A DNA stretch of 64,000 bases from Hymenobacter rigui (GCF_003944715.1 NZ_RWIT01000007.1:124001-188000), one strand, 5' to 3'. Shown: positions 1-9,128, numbered from the stretch's first letter. Translations and numbers: made by a program. Notes: a model not told the origin generated them from the sequence alone.

Positions 1-280
1 TGCCGGTCAGCATTTTGCCCAGCGTACGTCCGAATAGGCCTTCCATAATCAGGTAGTAGGCGGCGGCAAAGGCTATAAACAGCAGACGGCCTACAAAGTC
101 ATTATCCAGGGAGTCGATGAGAGACTCCTGCCCGATGGCGGCCAGTACAATACCCAACCCAAAAATCATGGCGAAGATGGCCAAATAATCAATAAGCAGA
201 TTCACCAGCCGCCGCCCCTGCCCGGCCCGGACGAGAGTTGGCTCGGTAGCGTAGTCTGTGGATAGCGTAACGTGTTCCAT
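1..280 (-). CDS. RDD family membrane protein (N-terminal part)
   Basis: Only the first 93 residues lie in the window; the gene runs off the left edge. The reading frame opens with ATG at 280. Residues 20-32 (GQGRRLVNLLIDY) place an Arg and an Asp at the start of the first transmembrane helix, which is the RDD signature. A second helix follows at about 66-79, and then GLFGRTLGKMLTG, also typical of the family. RDD proteins are small inner-membrane proteins whose role is mostly unknown; some have been linked to ion transport. The family call is firm and the function is open. Confidence 0.85.
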   Translation of the reverse strand, partial: MEHVTLSTDYATEPTLVRAGQGRRLVNLLIDYLAIFAMIFGLGIVLAAIGQESLIDSLDNDFVGRLLFIAFAAAYYLIMEGLFGRTLGKMLTG

Positions 281-419
281 TCGATAAAAAGAAGGAATAA
301 AGTGAAGGAGGAACCGCCGACGCCATGTCGGCAGACCGGCTAAACTCACTAGAATTTCATTCACTTCCAATATGCACGGGCCCATTTCAGCCGAATAATT
401 ACCCGTAACCCACTGAAAA

Positions 420-459
420 CCGCAGGGCCGCGCTGGATATTCCCGAAGCGGCCCTGCGG
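420..459 (-). terminator. Terminator of the first DUF4394 gene
   Basis: A 12-bp perfect GC-rich stem (420-431 with 448-459) sits 24 bases past the stop of the minus-strand gene ending at 483. On the minus strand it is followed by a short T-rich run (GTTTTC). Confidence 0.7.
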
Positions 460-482
460 CGTCTTCTAGTATGTTGAAAAAG

Positions 483-1715
483 TTACTGTATAACAAGCCG
501 CTGGATACCAGCATGCTGCCCATCTACATTCAGTCGAAGGAAATATACCCCGGCCCGATGCGTAGCTGGCTGCCAAGGCAGGGTGTGTGCTCCGGCTGGT
601 AGCAGCCCGACTTCCCGATGCTCAACGGTACGGCCCAGTGCATCCGTTAGCACCCATTTTGTTTGGCCAGTACGGGGCAGGCGGAAGCTGATCTGAGTTG
701 CGTTGGTTACAGGATTGGGATACAGGCTGAAGCTGGTGACCAGAGTGGCAGTGCGCGTACTCGTCACGCTGGCTACGTTGGCAATGGCAATGTCAGTAAT
801 AACCTCTCCATTACCAGGAGATGAAACCCGGCCAGTTAAGGAAAGCGCTCCACTGGATAAATCCAGCTTGTATAAGTAGCTGTACAAACTGCCGTAGTTA
901 GGCTCTCCTATACTGACGTAGGCTGCATTTGTATTTGCAACAGGGTCAAAATAAATATCCAGGTCGGCGGGGGTATGTAAGGCACCAACGTAGGCATTTA
1001 AAGCGCCTACCGTCGTAAGGAATCCGTCATTTGCGGGGGCCTGAATAGTGAGTAAATCGTTTTTCTCATCCAGATTGTAAAGTGTCGTGCTGGTAGTTCC
1101 GGTGTAACTGTTGGTATAGGCTGAAGATCCGATGGTGAAAGACCGACCAGCATTAACGTCAGTAGAGGTGTAGTCCAGGGTTGCATCGTTAGCTAAGAGC
1201 GTACCATCGTTCGGATTTACACGCAGATTGCGACCAGTGCCCGATGTTATCCGGATGACATCTGTAACCGGGTTAAATGTGAAGCCAATCCGGCCAATAT
1301 CATCTCCTAAATACAAGGTCAGAGCAGGGCCGACAGTACTGGCTGCAGCCGTACTTGGGTGAATAGTATAGAGCTGAACCTGTTGGGCAACAGGGTTGTA
1401 CCCTATGGCATACAGGCCACCTGTAGCTGGCCGGAATGCCAGACCTGTCAGGTACTGCGCAGAAGCAACACCGGTGATAGGGGTTCGGGTGCTTACTCTG
1501 ATTGCTGCGGACGGAGAAGGAGTAAGTGCGCCAAGGCTAAATGTTACCAGAGCCGCATTAGTTGTTGGGGGCAGAGTAGTGGTACCTAAGCCTACGTCAG
1601 ACGATAAAGCGTAAACCGTTTGTCCGTGCGCCGAAAACAGGGGGAGTACTACCGCTGCCAGGCCAAGTGCGGCAGTACATAGGCTGGCTTTCGTGGAGTG
1701 GGGAGTTAATTTCAT
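483..1715 (-). CDS. Secreted DUF4394 protein with T9SS C-terminal sorting domain
   Basis: A 410-residue protein. I start it at 1715 because residues 1-32 then form a clean signal peptide (Lys-rich start, hydrophobic stretch, Ala-His-Gly-Gln end); the reading frame is open for 26 more codons upstream, but those look like leader. Residues about 33-300 form a DUF4394 domain, recognised by IGFTFNPVTDVIRI and NLRVNPNDGTLLANDATLDY. Residues from about 325 are a type A T9SS sorting domain (FSLYPNPV, then AGVYFLRLNVDG), so the product is expected to be exported by the Por secretion system and anchored or released at the cell surface. DUF4394 has no known function. The next gene upstream is a longer paralogue with two DUF4394 domains. 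Confidence 0.88.
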   Translation of the reverse strand: MKLTPHSTKASLCTAALGLAAVVLPLFSAHGQTVYALSSDVGLGTTTLPPTTNAALVTFSLGALTPSPSAAIRVSTRTPITGVASAQYLTGLAFRPATGGLYAIGYNPVAQQVQLYTIHPSTAAASTVGPALTLYLGDDIGRIGFTFNPVTDVIRITSGTGRNLRVNPNDGTLLANDATLDYTSTDVNAGRSFTIGSSAYTNSYTGTTSTTLYNLDEKNDLLTIQAPANDGFLTTVGALNAYVGALHTPADLDIYFDPVANTNAAYVSIGEPNYGSLYSYLYKLDLSSGALSLTGRVSSPGNGEVITDIAIANVASVTSTRTATLVTSFSLYPNPVTNATQISFRLPRTGQTKWVLTDALGRTVEHREVGLLPAGAHTLPWQPATHRAGVYFLRLNVDGQHAGIQRLVIQ

Positions 1716-1927
1716 AGACAAAAAAAAGAGATAGTATGACGGGCTTGATTTCATCAGGTAAGTTAAAAGCATCGTAAAACTTTTTTTATACAAACAGGGG
1801 ATACGCCATTGAAATTTATAGAATAGTAGAAATGCAGAATACTAGCTAAGGAGCTTTTAGCCTGTACTATTTACTGATACAGACCCAGTCCAACGACTTT
1901 AAAGGCACGAAACAGGAATATAACTCA
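1716..1927. other. AT-rich intergenic region between the two DUF4394 genes
   Basis: This stretch is clearly more AT-rich than the genes and should hold the promoter of the gene starting at 1715. I could not identify a convincing TAnnTTTG box. I see no reading frame worth calling. Confidence 0.5.
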
Positions 1928-1958
1928 AACGGCCTGTCATGAAGCATGACAGGCCGTT
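1928..1958 (-). terminator. Hairpin after the two-domain DUF4394 gene
   Basis: A perfect 13-bp inverted repeat (AACGGCCTGTCAT with its complement, 5-base loop) lies 75 bases past the stop of the gene ending at 2033. It lacks a long T-run, so it may end transcription or stabilise the 3' end. Confidence 0.6.
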
Positions 1959-2032
1959 GATCAAAAAGGTTGTCTGGCCGAAAATTCTCTCGGGTAGTGT
2001 AGCCTTATATTCTGTTCAAACGAGCAGCTAGA

Positions 2033-3991
2033 CTATTCCAGCATCAGGCGCTGGGTTCCGGCGTCCTGTCCATCCACGCTCAGGCGCAGGAAGTACACGC
2101 CGGCCCGGTGCTTAGCCGGCTGCCAGGCTCGGGCGTGGGTGCCCGCCGGTAGCATACCCAGCGTCTGTTGCTCCACAGTGCGGCCCAGGGCATCGGTGAG
2201 TGTCAGCTGAGCCTGGCCGGTGCGGGGGAGCCGGAAGCTGATCTGGGCTGATTCCGTAACGGGGTTGGGGTACAGGCTAAAACCAGCCGCCACGGCTGGC
2301 TGGCGGGTGCTGGTAACACCGGCGGCACCGGCCAGAGCAATGTCGCGCACGGCAATACCGCTGCCCACCTGGCCCACTACGGTAGTTGCGCCTGTGGTAG
2401 TATTGAGCATGTAGAGGGTGCTGCTGCCGTTGGTGGCGGCATTGGCTACCAGATAGCCCGTGTTGGTAGTACCGCTGGCATAAATGTCCATGTCAACGTC
2501 GCGGGCGGCGGTGGCCGTCAGGCCAGTGGTGCCGATGGTGTTGAGTGTACCGTCGTTCGGTGGATTTTGCAGGGCCAGCACGTTGCGGGCCTCATCATAC
2601 ACAAACAGCTGCGTGGCGGTGGCACCGGCTACGCTGTTGGTGTAGGCAGCGGCTCCCACGGCGGGCGTATTGGCGGCGTTGGCATCGGTGGCCGCGTAGG
2701 TGAGGGTGCCATCCGTGGCGGCAATGGTGCCGTCGTTGGGGTTCAGGCGGAAGTTGGCCCGGTTAGCACCTACTACCCGAATCCGGTCTACGGTGGGGTT
2801 GAAATCGAAGCCGATGCTGCCGGTACCCAGCGCCAGAGCCACAGGCGTGGCGTTGATGGCGCGGGCTACTCCGGTGGCGGCATTCACGCTGTAGAGTGTG
2901 GCCGTCTGGGCCGTAGCGTTGTAGCCCAGGGCCATCAGGGTGTTGGTAGCGGGCCGCACGTCCAGGCCCACCAGGGTCTGAGTGGCATCGATGCCCGTAA
3001 TGCCCGTCGAGGTGCGAATGGTGCCGGGCAGGGCCGTATCAAACGTAATCAGGTTGGTTCCGGCCAGGGCGTAGGCCAGTTGGCCGGTAATGGCCGGCAG
3101 GGTAGCCGGGCGGGTAATCTGCACGGCAATATCCCGCACATCCAGGTTCGTTCCGATAACGCCCACGGAAGTGGTAGCCGCCGTAGCCAGGTTCAGGGTG
3201 TAGAGCGTGGTGGTATAGCCCGCCACGCCGGATATCGAAGAAGAGAGGTACGCCGTGCTGGTGCCGGTGGTGGGGCTGGTGTAAATATCCAGGTCCAGGT
3301 TCTGGCCGGTGCCGGTGGGCACGTTGATGGCCGCTACGGTATTCAGGGTGCCGTTATTCGGCGGGTTCTGGGTGAGAAGCCGGTTGTTATTGGCCTCATC
3401 AATATCATACAGCGTGGTGGTCGTGCTGCCGATGTAGGAGTTGGTATACGCCGCCGCGCCTACGCCCGGAGTAGCACCGGCGTTGGCATCCGTAGTGGCG
3501 TAGGCTAGGTTGGTATCGGTGGCTGCAATACCGCCGGTAACCGGGTTCAGCCGCAGGTTGGCCCCGTTGGAGCTTACGACCCGGATGCGGTCCACGGTGG
3601 GGTTGAAGTCGAAGCCGATGCGTGAGGAAGTGTTACCCAATGGCATAGCCACAGCCGCCGTGCCTACGGCCGTAGCGGCCCCGGTCGTGATGTTGAGGGT
3701 GTACAACCGGCCGGTTTGCGTAGCGGCATCGTAGCCCAGCGCAAACAGCTCGCCGGTGTTGGGGCGGAAATCCAGCCCCACGATAAGCTGCCCGGTACTC
3801 ACTCCGGTAATGGGGGAAGCGCCCAGGGTAACGCCCGGTGCCGCAGCAGCAAACGAAATCAGGGTATTGTTGTCAGAGAGGCCGAAAATAGTCTGGGCCT
3901 GAGCGGAGCTGGCTGCAAAAGTCAGAGCCAGGGCACCTAGTAGGAAACCGCCCCGTTGAGCAGCCTTCCGGCGAGTAGAGTGTGCGCGCAT
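2033..3991 (-). CDS. Secreted protein with two DUF4394 domains and T9SS sorting domain
   Basis: A 652-residue protein. The start at 3991 gives a signal peptide (basic MRAHSTRRK stretch, hydrophobic core, SSAQAQ cleavage region). Two DUF4394 domains follow, at roughly 35-290 and 305-560. Both carry IGFDFNPTVDRIRVV, so the protein arose by internal duplication. The C-terminal 85 residues (FSLYPNPV to QRLMLE) are a T9SS type A sorting domain, very similar to that of the neighbouring gene at 483-1715. The internal repeats and the tandem paralogue point to local duplication. The likely site of action is the cell surface or medium; the substrate is unknown. Confidence 0.9.
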   Translation of the reverse strand: MRAHSTRRKAAQRGGFLLGALALTFAASSAQAQTIFGLSDNNTLISFAAAAPGVTLGASPITGVSTGQLIVGLDFRPNTGELFALGYDAATQTGRLYTLNITTGAATAVGTAAVAMPLGNTSSRIGFDFNPTVDRIRVVSSNGANLRLNPVTGGIAATDTNLAYATTDANAGATPGVGAAAYTNSYIGSTTTTLYDIDEANNNRLLTQNPPNNGTLNTVAAINVPTGTGQNLDLDIYTSPTTGTSTAYLSSSISGVAGYTTTLYTLNLATAATTSVGVIGTNLDVRDIAVQITRPATLPAITGQLAYALAGTNLITFDTALPGTIRTSTGITGIDATQTLVGLDVRPATNTLMALGYNATAQTATLYSVNAATGVARAINATPVALALGTGSIGFDFNPTVDRIRVVGANRANFRLNPNDGTIAATDGTLTYAATDANAANTPAVGAAAYTNSVAGATATQLFVYDEARNVLALQNPPNDGTLNTIGTTGLTATAARDVDMDIYASGTTNTGYLVANAATNGSSTLYMLNTTTGATTVVGQVGSGIAVRDIALAGAAGVTSTRQPAVAAGFSLYPNPVTESAQISFRLPRTGQAQLTLTDALGRTVEQQTLGMLPAGTHARAWQPAKHRAGVYFLRLSVDGQDAGTQRLMLE

Positions 3992-4035
3992 GAAGTACGT
4001 AGAAGTGGTGAATGGAATACGATGTGCGTTATGTG

Positions 4036-4049
4036 AACCTATATAGGTT
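4036..4049. repeat. 14-bp perfect palindrome upstream of DUF4394 gene
   Basis: AACCTATATAGGTT is a perfect palindrome about 45-60 bases upstream of the start codon at 3991. Its size and place would suit an operator, but no regulator in the window can be tied to it. Confidence 0.4.
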
Positions 4050-4177
4050 ATCACAGATACGAAAGGAAAGAGTAGGCGGCTTGGGTAGCTGATACAATTA
4101 ATCCGCTTTTAATTCTATTTGAGCGTGCTGCCCGATTTTGCGCGGAAAGGGCCAAAAAAATGCACTCCCGAAAACCG

Positions 4178-4211
4178 AAAGTGCCCCACTGGAAAACCAG
4201 CGGGGCACTTT
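4178..4211 (-). terminator. Terminator of the GNAT-nitrilase gene
   Basis: The stem AAAGTGCCCC with its complement has one mismatch, then CTGG/CCAG, closed by an AAAA loop. It lies 26 bases past the stop of the gene ending at 4237, with T-rich sequence following on the minus strand. Confidence 0.8.
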
Positions 4212-4236
4212 GCAAGCAGGTAAGCGGATCGGATAA

Positions 4237-5940
4237 TTACCCCGCCGCCACGGCTTTGCGGCGGCTAGCGGTTTTTGGGGCCCGTTCCTCGCCCTGCGCC
4301 AGTAGCTCGTCGTCGCGCTCTGTTTTCTTCACCCAGTTCAGCGAGTACAGATCCTTGCGCCGGTCACGAAGATTACGCACGGCTCCGCTCGTGTTCAGAT
4401 CCTTGAGCAGGTCCAGGTCGAGGTCGGCAATCAACGTCATTTCGGTGTTGGGCGTAGCTTCGGCCACAATGGCATCGTGGGGGAAGGCAAAGTCCGAGGG
4501 GCTGAACACGGCACTCTGCGAGTACTGGATGTCCATATTTTCCACGCGCGGCAGGTTGCCCACCGAGCCGGTAATGGCCACGTAACACTCATTTTCAATG
4601 GCCCGCGCCTGGGCACAGAGGCGCACGCGCTGGTAGGCGTTTTTGGTGTCGGTCCAGAAGGGTACGAACAGGATTTTCATGCCTTCGTCGCTCAGCATCC
4701 GGCTCAGCTCGGGGAACTCCACATCGTAGCAAATCAGGATACCGATTTTGCCGAAGTCCGTATCGAAGCAGCGCAGCTTGTCGCCGCCACGCATGCCCCA
4801 GTAGCTGGCCTCATCGGGCGTCACGTGCAGCTTGTATTGCTCATCCACGGTGCCGTCGCGGCGGCACAGGTACGATACGTTGTAGAGCTTGCCATCATCG
4901 TAGAGCGGCATGGACCCGGCAATTACGTTGATGTTGTAGCTCACGGCCAGCTCCATCATCTTGGTTTTGATGGGCTCCGTGAAGGCGGCCATCGAGCGAA
5001 TAGCCACCGACGGCGACTCCTCGTTGGTGAGGGCCATCATGGGGGCGTTGAAGAACTCCGGGAATAGCACGCAGTCGGCCTTATAGCCCGACACGGTGTC
5101 CACGAAGAACTCCATCTGCTGGAAAAAATCCTCCAGGTTCTTGGTGGCCCGCATCTGCCACTGCACAATGCCAATGCGCACATTCGACTTCTGGTTACCA
5201 ATCAGCTTGTCGGTTTCCTCGTCGTAATACACGTTAATCCACTCCAGCAGCGTGGCGTAGGCTTTGCTTTCCGAGTCGTAAGGCAGATACCCCCGAATCA
5301 GCTTGCGCACGTAGAAGTCGTTAGCCAGTTGGAAGGTGAGGATGGGGTCGGTAATTTCCTTGTTGCGCACCATCTCCACGTACTTGGCCGGCGTCATCTC
5401 ATTGGAGTACTGATTGTAGCCCGGAATACGGCCGCCCGCCACCATGGCGCGCAGGTTCAGGTTTTCGCACAACTCCTTACGCGCATCGTAGAGGCGGCGG
5501 CCCAGGCGCAGGTTACGGTACTCGGGGTCCACAAACACATCCACGCCGTACAGGGTGTCGCCATCGGGGTTGTGGGTATTGAACTTGCCGTTGCCGGTAA
5601 TCTTGGCGTACGTGTGCTTGTCGCCGAAGTCGGAGTATTGCACAATGATGGCCAGCGCCGCCGCCACCACTTGCCCGTTATCCTCGATGCAGATCTGGCC
5701 CTCGGGAAATTTCTTGAGCAGCGCGTTGTACTCATCCTGCGCCCAGGCCCCTTCCATGTTGGAGTATACCTTGTCCATGATGGCCTTCACAGCCTTGAAG
5801 TCGGTGCGGCGCAGGCTGCGCAATACCAGCTTGTGGGCCGGAATGGCGGTAGGTGTCAGCAGCTCGGGCGCGGCGGGCATACCGGGCAACGTGTTCTTCT
5901 TGGCGGAGCCACCGCCTGTTTTTGCATGAGAATTGGCCAT
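4237..5940 (-). CDS. Fused GNAT N-acetyltransferase / nitrilase-family amidohydrolase
   Basis: A 567-residue two-domain protein. Start 5940 is chosen because a TACCTTTG promoter box lies 42 bases upstream and the 15 codons before it read as leader. Residues about 35-210 are a GNAT acetyltransferase (YGVDVFVDPEYRNLRLGRRLYDARKE-like motif A, split here by position 130-150). Residues about 255-535 are a carbon-nitrogen hydrolase with the complete triad Glu295 (FPEFF), Lys370 (EQYKLHV) and Cys404 (ILICYDVEFPE). This fusion is known as a conserved but uncharacterised family. The likely reaction pair is acyl transfer and amide hydrolysis on one small molecule; the substrate is unknown. The gene stands alone and has its own promoter and terminator. 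Confidence 0.93.
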   Translation of the reverse strand: MANSHAKTGGGSAKKNTLPGMPAAPELLTPTAIPAHKLVLRSLRRTDFKAVKAIMDKVYSNMEGAWAQDEYNALLKKFPEGQICIEDNGQVVAAALAIIVQYSDFGDKHTYAKITGNGKFNTHNPDGDTLYGVDVFVDPEYRNLRLGRRLYDARKELCENLNLRAMVAGGRIPGYNQYSNEMTPAKYVEMVRNKEITDPILTFQLANDFYVRKLIRGYLPYDSESKAYATLLEWINVYYDEETDKLIGNQKSNVRIGIVQWQMRATKNLEDFFQQMEFFVDTVSGYKADCVLFPEFFNAPMMALTNEESPSVAIRSMAAFTEPIKTKMMELAVSYNINVIAGSMPLYDDGKLYNVSYLCRRDGTVDEQYKLHVTPDEASYWGMRGGDKLRCFDTDFGKIGILICYDVEFPELSRMLSDEGMKILFVPFWTDTKNAYQRVRLCAQARAIENECYVAITGSVGNLPRVENMDIQYSQSAVFSPSDFAFPHDAIVAEATPNTEMTLIADLDLDLLKDLNTSGAVRNLRDRRKDLYSLNWVKKTERDDELLAQGEERAPKTASRRKAVAAG

Positions 5941-5982
5941 ATCAGGTAATCGAGAGGTGTCGCGAGGGAGGAGAATACCGGG

Positions 5983-5990
5983 CAAAGGTA
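5983..5990 (-). promoter_or_regulatory. Bacteroidota -7 box for the GNAT-nitrilase gene
   Basis: Reads TACCTTTG on the minus strand, an exact match to TAnnTTTG, 42 bases upstream of the start codon at 5940. Confidence 0.7.
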
Positions 5991-6118
5991 CCGCCTACGG
6001 TAGTTTACTGCCCCGGTTTACGGGTGCACAACAACTTCGGTGGCAAAAAGTGTCGGGCCCAGTTTTGAAACGGCCTACATTTAAGCTTGTATCAAGGTCA
6101 CTCGGACGTAATTTCCTT

Positions 6119-6598
6119 ATGCCAGCCACCAACGCATTGTACGCACCATTTTTTCCGCTTGGGTTTATTGCGTTCTGGGCAACTATCTGTTGGGTGATTT
6201 CCCTAAACGGCTGGAGACAGTTGGCACAGCACTTTCGGGCCCACGGGGAGTCGCTGGGCAAGACGGAATCCTTCTGGATGCAGGCGGCTTCCATGCGGGA
6301 AGTAGATGCTGTCGGCTTGGGGGCCAATTACCGCGGCGTCCTGAATATCAGCTGCGGCCCCGCTGGGCTCGGCCTCTCGGTATTGTTTCTTTTCCGCGTT
6401 GGTCACCCGCCTCTGCTAATTCCCTGGTCTGCCATAGGTCCAGTGGAATGGAAGCAGGGCCTATTCGGGTTGAGTACCTATTGCACATGCGTAGTCACGG
6501 CGCCTGATGGGGCAACGGCAGTAGAAATCAGGTTGAACAGCCGCGCTGTTGCGGAGCAGATAGAAGTCTGTCAACAGCTGCAAAGCCTGGGTGGTTGA
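6119..6598 (+). CDS. Hypothetical protein with one N-terminal membrane segment
   Basis: A 159-residue protein I do not recognise. The ATG at 6119 is chosen because a hydrophobic segment (about residues 8-29) follows at once; the frame is open upstream, but that part overlaps the promoter region of the divergent gene. After the membrane segment comes a soluble part with a second moderately hydrophobic stretch near 85-105 (GLGLSVLFLFRVGHPPLLIPW), resembling small PH-like membrane-associated domains of unknown function. It converges on the T9SS protein gene at 6600 with only one base between the stops, so the two may share termination. Confidence 0.7.
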   Translation: MPATNALYAPFFPLGFIAFWATICWVISLNGWRQLAQHFRAHGESLGKTESFWMQAASMREVDAVGLGANYRGVLNISCGPAGLGLSVLFLFRVGHPPLLIPWSAIGPVEWKQGLFGLSTYCTCVVTAPDGATAVEIRLNSRAVAEQIEVCQQLQSLGG

Positions 6599-6599
6599 G

Positions 6600-7718
6600 T
6601 TACTCCCGCACCACCCGGCGTACAGCTACGCCGGCTGCCGTTTGCACCCGCAGCAGCAGTACGCCCCGGAATGCGCCAAATGCTTCAGCCGGAATTTCAA
6701 CAGCCCCATTGCGCGGGGTGAAGTGCCGCTCAAACAGCCGCCGGCCCGCCAGGTCGGTGGCGGTTACGATGGCGGCAGCCGGCAGCGTCAGGCGCAGGCT
6801 CTGGCCGGCCGCTACCGGGTTCGGATACGCGGCAACTGCTGACTGTGGCAACTGCGCCGTAGCCGCCAGCGGCCCGCTGATGCGGCGGTACACGTCGCGG
6901 TACTCTACGCCCGACACCACTTCCTGAGCGCCGGCCTGGGTAGTGGTAATGGTGAGCAGGGGCACGTGCTGGCCCACGGCTAGCCATTTGTACTCGCGGG
7001 TAATGGGCAGCGTAAAGCCCTGCGAAATTCCCCCGGCCGAGAGGCTGTCGTGGTCCTCAATACGCGTGACTACCCGCACCGTCTGGAAAGTGCCGTAGGG
7101 CGTGGTGAGCGTGCCCCAGGCATCCACTTTGTTTACGCGCTTGCGGCGCTGGCTCAGGTACCCGGTGCCCGGAATGGTAACGCTGAAAAACGACCGGCTC
7201 GAATCGGGGGCGGAAGCGTAGCTGAGCGGAAACCGGTAAATGACGTCCTGCTCGGCGGCTGAGGCGTAGGTAACCGGCACGGCCGTACCCGCCAGCGTAC
7301 CGCCGTACCCTACCGACCGAAAATCGGCAGCGGAAGCGTTGAAGAACTGGTAGGGGTCGGTGATGGGCAAGGTGTAGCCGGGCGGCAGCGGTACGGCCTG
7401 CGGAGCGGCTACGGTGGCCCGGTTGGAGCCGCTCAGTGCCGAGTTGAACGTGAAAGTGTACAGCGGCTGATTGGGAATAGCCGTGAAGCGCGCCACGTTC
7501 TGGGCTGTGGCTACCAGCGCACCATAGTTCCAGGTTTGGTTGGCTCCGCGCCGGCTCAGGGGTGGGGCACTGGCGGGCAGTACCAGTGCGGCCGTACTCT
7601 GGCGGAGCGTATCGGTTGCCACCGGCATATCGGCGCGGGTAATGCTGGGAGAGGTCTGGGCCACTGCGCCGGTGCTCAGTAGTAAACCGCAGATAAGCAG
7701 GGAGTAGGAGTAACGCAT
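6600..7718 (-). CDS. Secreted protein with T9SS C-terminal sorting domain
   Basis: A 372-residue protein. ATG at 7718 gives a short signal peptide (MRYSYSLLICGLLLSTGAVA). The central part, about 25-290, has no motif I can assign; it is rich in Tyr, Thr and Pro like many Bacteroidota surface proteins. The last 80 residues (AYPNPV, TDLAGRRLFERHF, VLLLRVQTAAG) are a T9SS type A sorting domain, so export through the outer membrane by the Por system is expected. A near-match to a -7 box (TATCTTGG) lies about 45 bases upstream. No operon partner is apparent. Confidence 0.85.
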   Translation of the reverse strand: MRYSYSLLICGLLLSTGAVAQTSPSITRADMPVATDTLRQSTAALVLPASAPPLSRRGANQTWNYGALVATAQNVARFTAIPNQPLYTFTFNSALSGSNRATVAAPQAVPLPPGYTLPITDPYQFFNASAADFRSVGYGGTLAGTAVPVTYASAAEQDVIYRFPLSYASAPDSSRSFFSVTIPGTGYLSQRRKRVNKVDAWGTLTTPYGTFQTVRVVTRIEDHDSLSAGGISQGFTLPITREYKWLAVGQHVPLLTITTTQAGAQEVVSGVEYRDVYRRISGPLAATAQLPQSAVAAYPNPVAAGQSLRLTLPAAAIVTATDLAGRRLFERHFTPRNGAVEIPAEAFGAFRGVLLLRVQTAAGVAVRRVVRE

Positions 7719-7854
7719 ACGCAAGCAGAAGGTAATGGTAAGTCGGAATTCGGGCCGGTCCAAGATACGCGCTGCCGGTATTGGAAACTACTGGTCAGGC
7801 AGCAATATAGCCGGTTGAGCGGCGGCCTCCCCGCGTTCCTGCGTACCTTGCGGC

Positions 7855-8325
7855 GTGGCTATTCCCGAACAACGTATGCAAACCCTGGCCGCCGTGCTGG
7901 AAGCATCGGAGCAGTTTCCGGCCACGGCCTGGCTGTGCGCTCCGCCCGATGCGGTCCGCTGGGAGCCCCGTAGCCCGGCGGCAGTGCTGCTGACAGCGGC
8001 GGCAGGGCAGCCCGTGCCTGCACCGCCCGGCTTGGTGCGCGTCCTGTTTCTGGATGAAGTGCAGCTGCTGATGGAGCGGCTGCTGCGGCAGGTGCCGGGC
8101 GCAGTTCCCGAGCTTCGGATAGAGACGCTGCGGCGCTACAAGCTGGAAGCCGAGTTTCCGGCTCTCACGTCCGACCCCGAGCTACTGGCGCGGCACCTGG
8201 TGGAAGCCGTACGCTATGGCGCACTGCCGCCCCCTGAGGCGCTGGCGCATTTCCGGCGCTGCTTTTCCCACTTCACCCGCGAGGCGGCCCAGCACATTCT
8301 GGCCACGGCGTTTCTGAAGTGGTGA
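7855..8325 (+). CDS. Hypothetical protein
   Basis: A 156-residue, Ala/Leu/Arg-rich protein I do not recognise. It can start at GTG 7855 or ATG 7876; a near -7 box (TACCTTG) sits just before the GTG, which would favour the ATG. It has no membrane segment or signal peptide and is predicted mostly helical. The codon pattern (G/C at third positions) is like that of its neighbours, which supports a real gene. It lies between the divergent T9SS gene and a GTCATTCC-type inverted repeat. Confidence 0.65.
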   Translation: MAIPEQRMQTLAAVLEASEQFPATAWLCAPPDAVRWEPRSPAAVLLTAAAGQPVPAPPGLVRVLFLDEVQLLMERLLRQVPGAVPELRIETLRRYKLEAEFPALTSDPELLARHLVEAVRYGALPPPEALAHFRRCFSHFTREAAQHILATAFLKW

Positions 8326-8348
8326 GAGAATGAGGGGATAATAGAAAA

Positions 8349-8444
8349 GTCATTCCGAGCGAGGCCGAGGAATCTCGCGTGCTGACGTCTGGTTTACTAC
8401 CACAACATCAGCATGCGAGATTCCTCGGCTGCGCTCGGAATGAC
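8349..8444. repeat. GTCATTCC-type inverted repeat, copy 1
   Basis: Two 37-base arms (8349-8385 and 8408-8444) match at 34 of 37 positions around a 22-base loop. Each arm begins GTCATTCCGAGCG and contains GAGGAATCTCGC. It lies 25 bases past the scoB stop and is one of five related elements in the window. Confidence 0.9.
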
Positions 8445-8468
8445 GTGTCTGCTTAGCCTAAGAAACTA

Positions 8469-9128
8469 TTACACCCCCTGCATTTCGGGGACGCCGACTG
8501 CCGGAATGACTAGCTTGCCGGCCGTGGCGGCCTGAATCTGCTCTACCGAAACGCCGGGGGCCCGTTCGCGTAGCACGAAGCCGTCGGGCGTTACGTCGAG
8601 CACGGCCAGCTCCGTTACAATCTTCTTCACGCAGCGCAGGCCGGTGATGGGCAGGGTGCACTGGGGCAGCAGCTTGCTGCTCCCGTCACGGGCCACGTGC
8701 TGCATGGCCACGATGATGTTTTTGGCCGAGGCCACCAAGTCCATGGCGCCGCCCATGCCCTTCACCATCTTGCCGGGGATTTTCCAGTTGGCAATGTCGC
8801 CGTTCTCCGATACCTCCATGGCTCCCAGAATGGTCAGGTCCACGTGCTCCCCGCGAATCATGGCGAAGGAATCGGCTGAGCTGAAGATGCTGGAGCCGGG
8901 CAGGGTGGTGACCGTCTGCTTGCCGGCGTTGATGAGGTCCGGGTCAACCTGGTCTTCGGTGGGGAAGGGGCCCATGCCCAGCAGGCCGTTTTCCGACTGT
9001 AGTTCCACGTTGATGCCAGCCGGAATGTAGTTGGCTACCAGCGTGGGAATACCGATACCAAGGTTTACATAGGAGTTGTTCTGTACTTCCTGGGCAATAC
9101 GTTTTGCAATGCCGTGTTTATCGAGCAT
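8469..9128 (-). CDS. scoB: 3-oxoacid CoA-transferase, subunit B
   Basis: A 219-residue protein, the normal length for the B subunit. It moves CoA from succinyl-CoA to acetoacetate or a related 3-oxo acid, allowing ketone-body or short-chain acid use. The catalytic Glu lies in [10 protein letters not shown] near residue 46, followed by [27 protein letters not shown] family sequence near 78-100. The A subunit is encoded just upstream on the same strand (9261-9956). The 132-base gap between them holds a long inverted repeat (9145-9239), which is unusual inside such a tightly paired operon. Substrate range cannot be told from sequence. Confidence 0.95.
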   Translation of the reverse strand: MLDKHGIAKRIAQEVQNNSYVNLGIGIPTLVANYIPAGINVELQSENGLLGMGPFPTEDQVDPDLINAGKQTVTTLPGSSIFSSADSFAMIRGEHVDLTILGAMEVSENGDIANWKIPGKMVKGMGGAMDLVASAKNIIVAMQHVARDGSSKLLPQCTLPITGLRCVKKIVTELAVLDVTPDGFVLRERAPGVSVEQIQAATAGKLVIPAVGVPEMQGV

